A stretch of DNA of 64,000 nt from contig CAZPRY010000009.1 in the NCBI GenBank assembly GCA_964589175.1, positions 1 to 64,000 of the forward strand, read 5' to 3'. The notes under the pieces were generated by a model. That model was not told where the DNA came from. It searched no databases and saw only the letters and a list, made by a program, of their open reading frames with translations. The DNA comes from CAZPRY01 sp964589175. Lineage in GTDB: Bacteria > Fidelibacterota > UBA2242. Shown here one piece after another: positions 18,609 through 26,491 of this stretch. Made by a program: the position numbers and the translations under genes. How positions within the stretch are numbered: position 1 is the first letter of the stretch; the number at the start of each line of letters is the position of its first letter.

Positions 18609-19510
18609 ACACTTTAAATGTTAATAAGATATATTATGGCGACTCCCTCTTTTTATTAGCTGATTCCAATGTTTTTCCCGATGATAGTATTGACCTTATT
18701 TTTACTTCGCCTCCTTATGCAGATAAGCGAATAACTTCATATGGTGGCGTACATCCTAATAAATATGTTTCATGGTTTATACCTATTGCAGCACATTTAA
18801 AGAGGATTCTAAAACCACGGGGATCTTTCATCCTGAATATAAAGGAACATCCTCTTGAAGGTGAGAGACAAACTTATGTAATTGAGTTAATATTAGAACT
18901 TAAAAAACAAGGATGGCTTTGGATTGAGGAATATTGCTGGTACAAAAAAAATTGTTTCCCTGGTAAATGGCCAAATCGATTCAGAGATGCTTGGGAGCGA
19001 TGCTTGCATTTCACTAAACGATCCGACTTTTCAATGTATCAAGATGCTGTTCGCGTACCAATAGGAGATTGGTCGACAAAACGATTTAAATCAATGTCTG
19101 AGCAAGACTATATTCGTTACATTTCAAAAAACAATAAGCATATGACTCGCAATGTATCAAACTGGTTAGGCAAGAAAACAGTTAATCCACATAATGTATT
19201 AGTTTTCGAAGAGGAACATTTCCTATATCCTTCGAACGTAATTGAGTCAGCCACACAATGTTCTAATCGCAATCACTCTGCTCCTTTTCCACTTGAACTT
19301 CCTTCTTGGTTTATGAGATTATTTACCGAAGAGAATCAAGTAGTTTTAGACCCTTTCCTTGGCAGTGGAACAACTGCAGCAGCCGCTATTTTGCTAAATC
19401 GCAAATATATTGGCGTTGAGATAATACCTGAATATAGAACACAGATAGAAAATTGCATTTCAGAAGTTGAATCTCTGAAGAATGGGCGCAAACATTACTT
19501 GATAAGATAA
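18605..19510 (+). CDS. DNA methyltransferase, beta-class N4/N6 type
   Basis: A 301-residue protein starting at GTG (GTGA overlap with the previous stop). The catalytic motif IV TSPPY lies near the N-terminus (34-38) and the SAM-binding motif DPFLGSGTT near the C-terminus (249-257). This IV-before-I order is the beta class. SPPY is most often seen in N4-cytosine enzymes, although N6-adenine cannot be excluded. No separate specificity subunit is encoded nearby, so target recognition must sit in this protein (about 90-220) or in the partners. It is the last gene of the coupled operon and probably marks host DNA. Confidence 0.92.
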   Translation: MNTLNVNKIYYGDSLFLLADSNVFPDDSIDLIFTSPPYADKRITSYGGVHPNKYVSWFIPIAAHLKRILKPRGSFILNIKEHPLEGERQTYVIELILELKKQGWLWIEEYCWYKKNCFPGKWPNRFRDAWERCLHFTKRSDFSMYQDAVRVPIGDWSTKRFKSMSEQDYIRYISKNNKHMTRNVSNWLGKKTVNPHNVLVFEEEHFLYPSNVIESATQCSNRNHSAPFPLELPSWFMRLFTEENQVVLDPFLGSGTTAAAAILLNRKYIGVEIIPEYRTQIENCISEVESLKNGRKHYLIR

Positions 19511-19675
19511 GGCCATGCGGTAAAACATCCTTTTGTTTTCACATTTATTACCGTTCCGTCAGATTCTCAAACCTGACATTCTCCATCCCTACCGTAGCAG
19601 TTTGACTGTGTTTTTTGAATAAATGTGTTGCAGTTTGCATTACATATCATTAAAATCTTCTCGGAGAAGACGAAA

Positions 19676-19954
19676 ATGAATGATGCCACCATCAACATAC
19701 GGGTATCAAAAGAAGTTAAAGCCAACGCCGAGACGATTTTAAAGACTTTGAATTTATCGATGTCCACTGCTATCAATCTCTTTTTGCGCGAAATCAGTCT
19801 CCACCGTGGATTACCTTTCGCCGTTCGAATCCCAAATGATGTTACTCTGTCAGCCATGCGTGAAGTGGAAGCATATCCGGATTTGCCTGCCTATGACAAC
19901 GCCGATCAGCTCTTTCAGGCGCTTGAGATCGAAGATTCCCCGCAAAATCCTTGA
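19676..19954 (+). CDS. dinJ: RelB/DinJ-family antitoxin
   Basis: I start at the ATG at 19676, which has GGAG 9 bp upstream, rather than at an earlier frame opening. The 92-residue product has the ribbon-helix-helix N-terminus of DinJ (TINIRVSKEVKANAETILKTLNLSMSTAINLFL split across residues 5-40) followed by an acidic flexible tail that would wrap the toxin. Such antitoxins neutralise a partner mRNA interferase and autorepress. The stop overlaps the toxin start (TTGA). The pair lies just downstream of the four-gene operon, at 165 bp distance. Confidence 0.9.
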   Translation: MNDATINIRVSKEVKANAETILKTLNLSMSTAINLFLREISLHRGLPFAVRIPNDVTLSAMREVEAYPDLPAYDNADQLFQALEIEDSPQNP

Positions 19955-20220
19955 AACGACTCAAACCATCGCATCAATTTAAAAAAGACTTAAAACGTCT
20001 TGCTAAACGCGGGAACGATTTGGAACTGGCGCGCGATATTTTAAACATCCTGGCAAATGAACAAAAAATCCCGGAAGTCTACCAACCTCACTTTTTGCAT
20101 GGCGAAATGGAAGCTTACCTGGAATGCCATATCAGACCTGACTGGCTCCTGATTTGGAAAGAAGATCGAGAATATATCTACCTGGTGCGAACCGGAACAC
20201 ACTCCGACCTGTTTAAGTAA
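19951..20220 (+). CDS. yafQ: YafQ-type mRNA interferase toxin
   Basis: An 89-residue RelE-superfamily toxin beginning with TTG that overlaps the antitoxin stop, as is common for low toxin yield. The family pattern is clear: HQFKKDLKRLAKRG at the start, HFLHGEMEAYLECHI in the middle, DWLLIWKEDREYIYLVRTGTHSDLF at the end. The C-terminal RTGTHSDLF includes the His and aromatic residues typical of YafQ. YafQ-type toxins cleave mRNA in the ribosomal A site. The reading frame is intact. It is probably a stability or phage-response module of the island. Confidence 0.9.
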   Translation: MKRLKPSHQFKKDLKRLAKRGNDLELARDILNILANEQKIPEVYQPHFLHGEMEAYLECHIRPDWLLIWKEDREYIYLVRTGTHSDLFK

Positions 20221-20404
20221 TCGAACCGGTTTTATCGATCGCTGCTTTTCCACTGCAATCCAATCAATACATATCCGATTGTCATGCCGAACTATTCCGT
20301 ACCATAGGCGCGTCTACTCGTTCCTTATAATTTAGCAATAGCGCTGTTCTCCGGTTCCCTCGGGTCCTCAGACCAGCCGTTCTTCATTCCGGCAATACCT
20401 CCCC

Positions 20405-20760
20405 ACAACCTAAAAACTTTCGTTGCGGTCTTTGTCTCGTAGAGACCCTTCACCGGAAGTTCTGATGAACCTTTGGGGCGAGAGAATTCCTTCCTCTAAT
20501 CCCGGCCAACCCTTGCGAAGGACTTTCCGGCCAATCGTTCACACTCAAATGACCAAACCTTCGCAAGGATCTTTATTTCCATAATATGAAACCTCCCGTT
20601 GCGCCCTTGGCGAGGGAATTCCTTTCCTCCACCCCGGCCAACCCTTGCGAAGAATTTTCCGGCAAATCGTTCACATTCAGATGATCAAACCTTCACAAGG
20701 ATAATTTACTCACACAAAATAAAAAATCTTTCGTTGCGGTCTTTGCGAGAGTATTCCTTT
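20405..20760. repeat. Degenerate tandem repeat with internal hairpins, about three units
   Basis: Three openings recur: TTTCGTTGCGGTCTTTG at about 20410 and 20727, and a variant (CCCGTTGCGCCCTTGG) at about 20595. Units A (about 20478-20570) and B (about 20609-20702) are about 80-85 percent alike by eye. In unit A, 20511-20521 (CCTTGCGAAGG) is a perfect inverted match to 20558-20568 (CCTTCGCAAGG). Unit B keeps the arms with two mismatches, and a third partial unit ends near 20760. The whole 20221-20996 interval has no gene I can support. Confidence 0.7.
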
Positions 20761-20996
20761 AACATTGTCCCTTTCCGATTCACGCCAAACTTTTACTTGC
20801 ATTTTGAAGATATACACTTTATTTTTATTGTAACTAATCGCTAATAATTCAACCCATCACGTAATTGTATTGTCCGGGCTTAGCAATGTTGATATTAACC
20901 GTTTATGTTTTGAATCGTGTTTCATCCTTCCGGTTCTATCCGGCGACGGCGCTGAGAACCGTCTTATTCTCTCTGTTAACCGCCTTCCTTTTGCAC

Positions 20997-21240
20997 GGAA
21001 CCGGGAGTATTGTACGTGGAACTGCGATCGTTGCGGACGGAACTGTCCTTATGGCGATAGGAATCGTCACCGTTGCAAGCGGAACTGCTCCTGTGGCAAT
21101 GGGAACTGTCAGCGTTGCAGGTGGAATTGTTACTGTTGCAATGGGAACTGTTAACGTTGCAGACGGAATTGTTACCGTAGCAGTGGGAACTGTCGGCATT
21201 GTCAAGGGAATAGCCGTCATGGTACATGGAATTGCTCTTC
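20997..21240. repeat. Strict 21-bp tandem array (12 anchors)
   Basis: The anchor GGAA (mostly GGAACTG or GGAATTG) occurs at 20997, 21018, 21039, 21060, 21081, 21102, 21123, 21144, 21165, 21186, 21207 and 21228, that is every 21 bp exactly. The bases before it are mostly GTTGCA plus 2-3 variable bases. Alternate units are more alike, giving a 42-bp higher-order period. 21 bp is two helical turns, so the anchors face the same side of the DNA. All three plus-strand frames translate as 7-residue repeats (for example V-A-x-G-T-V-x), which follows from the period and is not evidence of a protein. The array ends about 77 bp before the gene at 21318. Confidence 0.85.
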
Positions 21241-21317
21241 TTCCCGGAGCTTCACGCGATTCTGCGGAAATCACGCTGACATACATAGTGAATAAAACAT
21301 AAAAAAGGAGGCCTATT

Positions 21318-22001
21318 ATGGCTGGATCGTTGAATGTTGAGATTCAGGATGCGGGCGTTCTCCTGACCGCAAGCAAAAAGTACCAGGCCGAACTGACCGG
21401 CGTCGGTTCGCCTGAATCCGAAACGGAACATTTGCAGACCGTGATCGAAGCCCTGACGCTGAAGGATGTCGAGCATGAGGCGGCCGTCAACCATGTCCGG
21501 CAGTTGACCGGCGAACAGAATACCCTGATCGCCCGCAGCTGGAATATCATCGGCAAGATCAAAGCCGCCGTCAAGGTTCATTTTTTCCGCGATAAACTCA
21601 CGCAGAAGGAGTTTCACATCGGGGCGAAAGTTGTCCAGAATGTCGCCAGTACGCTGGCTGAGTTGGCTTCTATGATAGGTTTGACGACAACCTATGCGGT
21701 GCAGTTGCTTTCACGCGGCATCGGCGAGGCGGATAAAACCGAGTTGAACGCCTGTTATGCAGGGTTGCAGGCCAAAGACAGCGAACAGGAAAACGCCAAA
21801 CGGGTGAAAGTCGCCCTTAGAAACGAACGCGATGCTTTGCTCGCCGATTTGAAGGACAGCAAAATCAAAATCCGTGGTTCGGCGGCCATCTGCTTCCGGG
21901 GCAACAAGGACGTCCTGTACGAGTTCAAGTCCATCATCCGCCGGTCTTCATCAAGGAAAAGCTCGGGCGATACGACGACCGACGCTCCGGTAACCGGCTG
22001 A
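21318..22001 (+). CDS. Unknown alpha-helical protein next to the 21-bp array
   Basis: A 227-residue protein with a near-perfect AAGGAGG ribosome binding site 7 bp before the ATG. It is soluble and predicted largely alpha-helical, with alternating Ala/Leu-rich helices and an ARSWNIIGKIKAAVKVHFF helix near 72-90. Near the C-terminus is RGSAAICFRGN (about 189-199), followed by a basic Ser/Arg tail (SIIRRSSSRKSS). I do not recognise a named family. The pattern G-x3-(V/C)-F-(R/W)-x-N near the C-terminus plus a basic tail also appears in the protein at 55565-56170, and both sit next to phased arrays. A DNA- or RNA-binding role is conceivable from the tail but is inference. Confidence 0.75.
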   Translation: MAGSLNVEIQDAGVLLTASKKYQAELTGVGSPESETEHLQTVIEALTLKDVEHEAAVNHVRQLTGEQNTLIARSWNIIGKIKAAVKVHFFRDKLTQKEFHIGAKVVQNVASTLAELASMIGLTTTYAVQLLSRGIGEADKTELNACYAGLQAKDSEQENAKRVKVALRNERDALLADLKDSKIKIRGSAAICFRGNKDVLYEFKSIIRRSSSRKSSGDTTTDAPVTG

Positions 22002-22044
22002 TCGATACAACCGGAGCGAACCAATTTCCGTGAGGCGCGCCGAA

Positions 22045-22098
22045 CCCGCCCGACTTACGTCATTCAGGCGGGCCCGCCCGACCTACATCATTCAGGCG
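22045..22098. repeat. Two tandem units of a palindrome-ended 27-28 bp repeat
   Basis: Each unit begins CCCGCCCGAC, has a variable core (TTACGTCA or CTACATCA) and ends TTCAGGCG(GG), so its ends pair as a hairpin (CCCGCC / GGCGGG). A third unit lies at 25537-25564, 3.4 kb away beyond gltX and the IS110 element. Confidence 0.75.
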
Positions 22099-22382
22099 AT
22101 CTAAATTGGTTTCCCCCTCACACCGGTTTCGAGCCTATCCCATAAGTCTGAAGGACAAGTCATCCTGAATGGAGCGCAGCGGAGCGGAAGCCCCCCCCAA
22201 CCGGTCATTTCGAATGGCCTGCGCCAGCAGGACGGAGAAATCGCGTCGACGTGAGCGAGTACATTCGGAAGTCATCGACTGGCCTACCCGATTCTTCTCC
22301 CGCCGCGCGGGATCAGAATGACAAGCCTCTTAAAACAATCATCCTCCCACCAGGGATGTCATCCTGAACGCAGTGAAGGATT

Positions 22383-22582
22383 GGGTTGGATAATCGCAAA
22401 CGCTCACAAGACTGGTGCTTCCTCGTTCCCGGGTTAAGTGCCCCCTCCCGGAGGCAAACACCGGATATAATCAATATGCCCCTAAACTGCACTTACACCG
22501 GTACTTTCACGGATAATCAAAGGTCTGCCTCCGGGAGGGTTAATTGCCGCTACGAAGTACAACCCCGTAGCGAGGGTAAACC
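22383..22582. repeat. Dispersed intergenic repeat, copy 2 (interrupted)
   Basis: Matches 13320-13437 at both ends: GGGTTGGATA and GACTGGTGCTTCCTCGTTCC on the left, CGCTACGAAGTACAACCC and GTAGCGAGGGTAA on the right. The middle is replaced by a 97-bp element with terminal inverted repeats. Confidence 0.75.
22443..22539. mobile_element. MITE-like element, 14-bp inverted repeats
   Basis: The ends CCCTCCCGGAGGCA (22443-22456) and TGCCTCCGGGAGGG (22526-22539) are perfect inverted repeats of 14 bp. Immediately outside are TTAAGTGCC (22434-22442) and TTAATTGCC (22540-22548), an 8-of-9 direct repeat that looks like a target duplication. The 97-bp element has no coding capacity, so it would need a transposase supplied in trans. 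It interrupts copy 2 of the dispersed repeat. Confidence 0.7.
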
Positions 22583-22618
22583 TAACATATATATTCGTGT
22601 CATTCGTGGTTCGGTAAG

Positions 22619-24061
22619 CTACCCCAGCGGCAGCTTTTCCAGCGCCTTTTCAACGCGCCGGATCACAGTCTCCCGGCCGAGTACGACCAGCAGTTCGAAG
22701 ATTCCCGGACCGACGCCGTAGCCGCTGACCGCCAGGCGCAAGGGATGAATGAATTTCGCTGCCGAGATTTCTATCTCATCAGCCATTCCGCGCACCATTT
22801 CTTCCAGGCTGACCTCATCCCAGGTTTCCTGCATTTTCAGACGCTCCGGCAGCAATCGCATGCGGTCGTTAACCTCGGCGGATTTCCAGTTCTTGGCGGC
22901 TGCGCCCGCTTCGTAACTGTCGGGATCTTTGAAGAAATATCCGCCCAGTTCGCCGAATTGCTGAAAGGTGCGAAAGCGGGATTTCATCAACTCGATGAAT
23001 TTGAGGATGGAGTCCTTTTCAGCCGGGGATGGATCAAGCCCGGCAAGCTTGGCGGTCTGCAAAATGGGCAGGATATGACCGTAGATTATCGCATTGTCCA
23101 TACGCTTGATGTGCTCACCGCTGACCCAGTCGAATTTCTTCATATCGAAGATGGCCGACTTGCGGGCGATTTCGGAGAGATTGAAGCGCTCGACCAGTTC
23201 GGCCGCCTGTAGAATCTCGTTCTCATCCTTGGGCACCCAGCCCAGGATCGCCAGGTAGTTGAACACCGCCGCTGATGGATAGCCCAGTTCCTTATACTCG
23301 TCGACGCCGGTAGCGCCGTGACGCTTGCTCAGGCGCTTGCCGTCGGTACCCAGCAGCAGCGGCAGGTGCGCGAACTGCGGCACAGTCGCCTCAAATGCCC
23401 TGTACAGGTTGATCTGTTTGGGCGTATTCGGGATATGATCCTCGCCGCGCACTACGTGTGAAATTTGCATGGCGATGTCGTCCACCACGACGGCCAGCTG
23501 GTAGGTCGGAATGCCGTTCGAACGCTGAATTACGAAGTCGTCGATTTCGCGATGGTTGACCTTAATAGTGCCGTAGACACTATCGTTCCACTCCGTCTCG
23601 CCCTCTTCTATTTTAAAACGCACCGCTGCCGGCATTTCAGCTTTAAGATTGGCGGCGATTTCTTCCAGCGAGAGGCGGCGGCACTTGCCGTCGTACATAT
23701 AATCGCCCTGTTTCCGGCGGCGTTCTTCCAGTTCCTCTGACGTACAAAAGCAGTAATAGGCCTTCCTTTTATCGACAAGTTCCTGTACGGCCTGCTGGTA
23801 CTTTTCCAGGCGTTGCGACTGAAAAAGCGGCTGCTCATCCCAATCGAGTCCCAGCCAGCGCAGGGAGGCATAGATCTGTTCCACCAGCTCCGGCCGGGAA
23901 CGTTCCGTATCGGTATCCTCGATGCGCAGTAAAAACGTGCCGCCGACCGAGCGGGCGAACAGCCAGTTATAAATTGCGGTGCGGGCGCCGCCGAGGTGCA
24001 GGGCCCCGGTCGGACTCGGTGCAAATCGAACACGAACTTCTGGATTCATCAATTTATTCAC
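22619..24061 (-). CDS. gltX: Glutamyl-tRNA synthetase
   Basis: A 480-residue class I synthetase that charges tRNA-Glu. The HIGH-type motif is FAPSPTGALHLGGARTA near residue 13-28, and the KMSKS motif appears as KRLSKRHGA near 245. A four-residue cluster for zinc (C-x-C...) is partly visible at YCFCTSEEL near 103. The C-terminal helical anticodon-binding domain is complete and length is normal. Its C-terminal end abuts the repeat region at 22.6 kb. No operon partner is evident: the next upstream gene on the same strand is the IS110 transposase. Confidence 0.97.
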   Translation of the reverse strand: MNKLMNPEVRVRFAPSPTGALHLGGARTAIYNWLFARSVGGTFLLRIEDTDTERSRPELVEQIYASLRWLGLDWDEQPLFQSQRLEKYQQAVQELVDKRKAYYCFCTSEELEERRRKQGDYMYDGKCRRLSLEEIAANLKAEMPAAVRFKIEEGETEWNDSVYGTIKVNHREIDDFVIQRSNGIPTYQLAVVVDDIAMQISHVVRGEDHIPNTPKQINLYRAFEATVPQFAHLPLLLGTDGKRLSKRHGATGVDEYKELGYPSAAVFNYLAILGWVPKDENEILQAAELVERFNLSEIARKSAIFDMKKFDWVSGEHIKRMDNAIIYGHILPILQTAKLAGLDPSPAEKDSILKFIELMKSRFRTFQQFGELGGYFFKDPDSYEAGAAAKNWKSAEVNDRMRLLPERLKMQETWDEVSLEEMVRGMADEIEISAAKFIHPLRLAVSGYGVGPGIFELLVVLGRETVIRRVEKALEKLPLG

Positions 24062-24179
24062 TTTCCGGCTATCATTTCTTTTTCATAAAACAGGATTCAG
24101 CAGTCTATCGAAAACTCAAACGCCCGCAAAGCTCCTGAGAATAATTGAGGATTTCAAGCAGTTTAGCCAATGCGCTATC

Positions 24180-25450
24180 CTTAATAATTCACCGCTGAGA
24201 TTCTGCGTTTGAAGTCAAGATAAATTTCTCTCATAATAAGGATCGAAGTACTGTTGATTTTTAAGAACACCGACAATAATGTGAACGAATTTCCGCATGC
24301 AAGCTCCCACGGCCACCATCTTGGGCTTTCCACGTCCGATCAAGCGTTGGTAAAATTCATGAATCACGGGATTGTGTCTGATGGCGCATAAGGTTGGTAG
24401 ATACAGGGCAGTGCGCAAGCGTTTATTCCCAGTCTTACAGAGTTTGGTCTTACCGTTCATTTTACCGGATTGGTTTTGGCGTGGCGCCAGACCGGCATGG
24501 GCGACCTGCTGTTTAGGAGTCAGCGAAGGAATACATTCGCTCAGAAGAATAGCGCTGGTCGTTTTCCCTATGCCGGGAATTGATTGAAGTAAATCAGATT
24601 GATGGCGCAGGTTTGGATGAGAATCAATGTGTTTCCGAATCTGATCCTGTGCTTTTTCAATCTGCTCTTGATAAGTTTTAATAATCTGCTGAGTTTGTCG
24701 ACGGATATTGGGTTCAACGACAGACTCCAGATAGGTTTTTTCGTCGGCTTGCTTGCGTGTGAGATGTTCCAGATGGCGTACCATTATTTTGAGTTCCTCG
24801 ATTTCCGGTGCGATGACCAGTGTTGGATTCGGTTTGCGGATCGCCAGGTAGCGAGCAATCAAACGAGCATCGTTCACATCATTCTTGGTTCGCGAAAGTT
24901 CCGACTGAGCAAACCTCTTAATCCGTACCGGATTCAAAACAGTAATTTCGAAGTCTGTGTTGGATCGAAACCATTCAACCATCGGCTTTTCATAGCCGCC
25001 CGTCGACTCAACTCCCAACTGTACCTGTGTGGCTTGCATTTCCTGAGATTGTTTCAGAGCCCATTCTTTGAGTGTCTGCCAGCCATCAGTCTGATTCATT
25101 ACTTCCGGATGAATAATCTGTCGCTCCAAATTTTCAGTACAGAGAGCAGCTGTGAAACTGGACTTGCCCATGTCAATGCCTAAATACAATTTCATTGCGA
25201 ACCTCCTGTTTAAGTATTTCACCATTGAGTATCCGCTCGATGCTTTCCGCTCTACTCTTGCAGCACACAGGGTCATCGCCCTTAGATTCTGCCCAGACTT
25301 GAAAGAAAGACGGGCGGGAATTTATCTCAGCGACAAGCTCTTGTGGCCTAGAACGCAAACCAATTTCACCACCCAATGGCTTCATATTTCTAATTTCTTC
25401 TTTTTTCATATCTATCACAATGAAACGTACAAGATCGCGGAGGTCACAGA
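24180..25450 (-). mobile_element. IS110-family insertion element, ends approximate
   Basis: The element comprises the transposase plus noncoding ends. IS110-group elements lack long terminal inverted repeats, and I see none, so both boundaries are estimates. About 250 bp lie upstream of the transposase before sequence resembling a chromosomal intergenic repeat begins near 25430 (GCGGAGGTCACAGAG). That upstream stretch is where IS110-group bridge RNAs are encoded. Confidence 0.55.
24215..25195 (-). CDS. IS110-family transposase (DEDD recombinase)
   Basis: Start set at 25195 (MKLYLGIDMG) because of AGGAGG about 7 bp upstream; a longer frame to 25276 lacks such a site. The 326-residue product has the RuvC-like DEDD domain: D in YLGIDMGKS (about residue 7), E in GVESTGGYE (about 66), and KNDVNDARLIARY near 107-119. 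A coiled-coil middle follows (about 140-195), then a Tnp_20 domain with LLQSIPGIGKTTSAILL, LAPRQNQSGKMNGK and the conserved serine region near the end. The frame is intact. IS110 recombinases are guided by a bridge RNA from the element's own noncoding end. Confidence 0.96.
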   Translation of the reverse strand: MKLYLGIDMGKSSFTAALCTENLERQIIHPEVMNQTDGWQTLKEWALKQSQEMQATQVQLGVESTGGYEKPMVEWFRSNTDFEITVLNPVRIKRFAQSELSRTKNDVNDARLIARYLAIRKPNPTLVIAPEIEELKIMVRHLEHLTRKQADEKTYLESVVEPNIRRQTQQIIKTYQEQIEKAQDQIRKHIDSHPNLRHQSDLLQSIPGIGKTTSAILLSECIPSLTPKQQVAHAGLAPRQNQSGKMNGKTKLCKTGNKRLRTALYLPTLCAIRHNPVIHEFYQRLIGRGKPKMVAVGACMRKFVHIIVGVLKNQQYFDPYYERNLS

Positions 25451-25595
25451 GAATAATTAATGACAAATAGTTAAATCGACAATGAAATGAAACTTATCAA
25501 AATAAAAAAGAAATTAAAAAATATACTCTGCGTCCTCCCTGCCCGACTTCGTCATTCAGGCGGGTGTGAACTCTGCGGTTTATGAATTAAGCAGA
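25196..25595. other. Noncoding stretch: IS110 upstream end plus intergenic repeats
   Basis: 25196-25430 is the probable noncoding end of the IS110 element. 25431-25595 holds fragments of other repeats: GCGGAGGTCACAGAG, CTCTGCGTCCTCC, then a CCTGCCCGAC-type hairpin unit (25537-25564) followed by CTCTGCGGTTTATGAA. The hairpin unit appears to have been placed inside the CTCTGCG repeat. Confidence 0.55.
25537..25564. repeat. Third copy of the CCCGAC hairpin repeat
   Basis: Carries CTGCCCGACTTCGTCATTCA followed by GGCGGG, matching the tandem pair at 22045-22098. It lies between two pieces of another repeat (CTCTGCG). Confidence 0.7.
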
Positions 25596-26360
25596 CTATG
25601 AACTAATCTCAATTCCCAGCGGACAGTGATCCGAACCCTCATCACCCGGAATGATGAAGGCATCCGTGACATGGTCCCGGAAATCTTCGTTCACGAAAAA
25701 GTAATCGATTCTCCAGCCGATATTCTTCTCGCGCGCCCGGGTGCGGACCGACCACCACGTGTACTGGTCGGGTTCCGGGTGAAACTCACGAAAAGTGTCC
25801 ACATAGCCGTGGCTGATAAACTTATCGATCCAGCCGCGTTCCATTGGTAAAAATCCCGAGATATTCTCGTTTTCTTTCGGTCGCGCCAGATCGATCTCTT
25901 TATGGGCCGTATTGAAATCACCGCCGATGACGAGCTGTTTCCCGCTCCTTTTGAGGGCGTCGGCATACTCCAGGAAGGCATCGTAGAAATCCATTTTGTA
26001 ATCCAGCCGCTCCTGGCGCATCTGCCCATTCGGATAGTAAATGTTCATCAGCGCGAAACGATCGTATTCGGCGATGATCGTGCGTCCTTCGTTGTCGAAC
26101 TTCGGTATTCCGAATCCGTAACGAATATCGTTGGGCTGCGTCCGGGTATACAGGGCGACGCCGCTGTAGCCCTTTTTCTCGGCCGACGAGAAATAAGCCC
26201 GATAGCCGTCGATCTGCAGCAATCCCTCATCCAACTGATCGGGATGGGCTTTGGTTTCCTGGATCAAGATCATGTCCGCGTCTGTGCGGGCAACCCAATC
26301 GACGAAGCCCTTGCGCTGGGCGGCGCGGATACCGTTGACATTCCACGATAATATTTTCAT
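25596..26360 (-). CDS. xth: Exodeoxyribonuclease III (AP endonuclease)
   Basis: A 254-residue member of the endonuclease/exonuclease/phosphatase fold. Metal and catalytic residues are seen in ILSWNVNGIRA (N7), ILIQETKA (E34), YYPNG, VIGGDFNTAH (D and N near 148-150), RIDYFFV and GSDHCPLGI (SDH near 245). It acts in base excision repair, cutting at abasic sites and trimming 3' ends. Length and all motifs are complete. It is the last gene of the minus-strand run starting at nrnA, 131 bp after dxs, so it may have its own promoter. Confidence 0.95.
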   Translation of the reverse strand: MKILSWNVNGIRAAQRKGFVDWVARTDADMILIQETKAHPDQLDEGLLQIDGYRAYFSSAEKKGYSGVALYTRTQPNDIRYGFGIPKFDNEGRTIIAEYDRFALMNIYYPNGQMRQERLDYKMDFYDAFLEYADALKRSGKQLVIGGDFNTAHKEIDLARPKENENISGFLPMERGWIDKFISHGYVDTFREFHPEPDQYTWWSVRTRAREKNIGWRIDYFFVNEDFRDHVTDAFIIPGDEGSDHCPLGIEISS

Positions 26361-26491
26361 GTTTATCCTTTCCGATCGTCCGTTATCTTCGGGAGAAATA
26401 TAGGCAGAAAGTTACAAAAGTGAAACGGCTCAGCGGAGCGATGGGCTGACGCGTATCCGAACGAATATACCGGAATTCCGTCAAAAAAAGT

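Larger units (their letters stand above)
22002..22618. other. Gene-free repeat region right of the island
   Basis: About 600 bp without a supportable gene. It contains two tandem CCCGCCCGAC-type units (22045-22098), stretches like GTCATCCTGAA(T/C)G that recur at 22157 and 22359, a second copy of the dispersed repeat of 13.3 kb, and the MITE-like insertion at 22443-22539. Confidence 0.7.

Noticed and set aside
20997..21240. CRISPR array
   Set aside because: Units are contiguous 21-mers that drift throughout. There are no constant repeats with unique spacers and no cas genes.
20865..21302. 145-residue plus-strand frame with heptad repeats (V-A-x-G-T-V-x) across the 21-bp array
   Set aside because: It opens with TTG without a ribosome binding site, and a 21-bp period makes every frame repetitive and mostly open on both strands. 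I treat the array as noncoding.
25152..25466. Frames of about 100 residues on both strands upstream of the IS110 transposase
   Set aside because: They overlap the noncoding end of the element and the transposase start and lack any motif.
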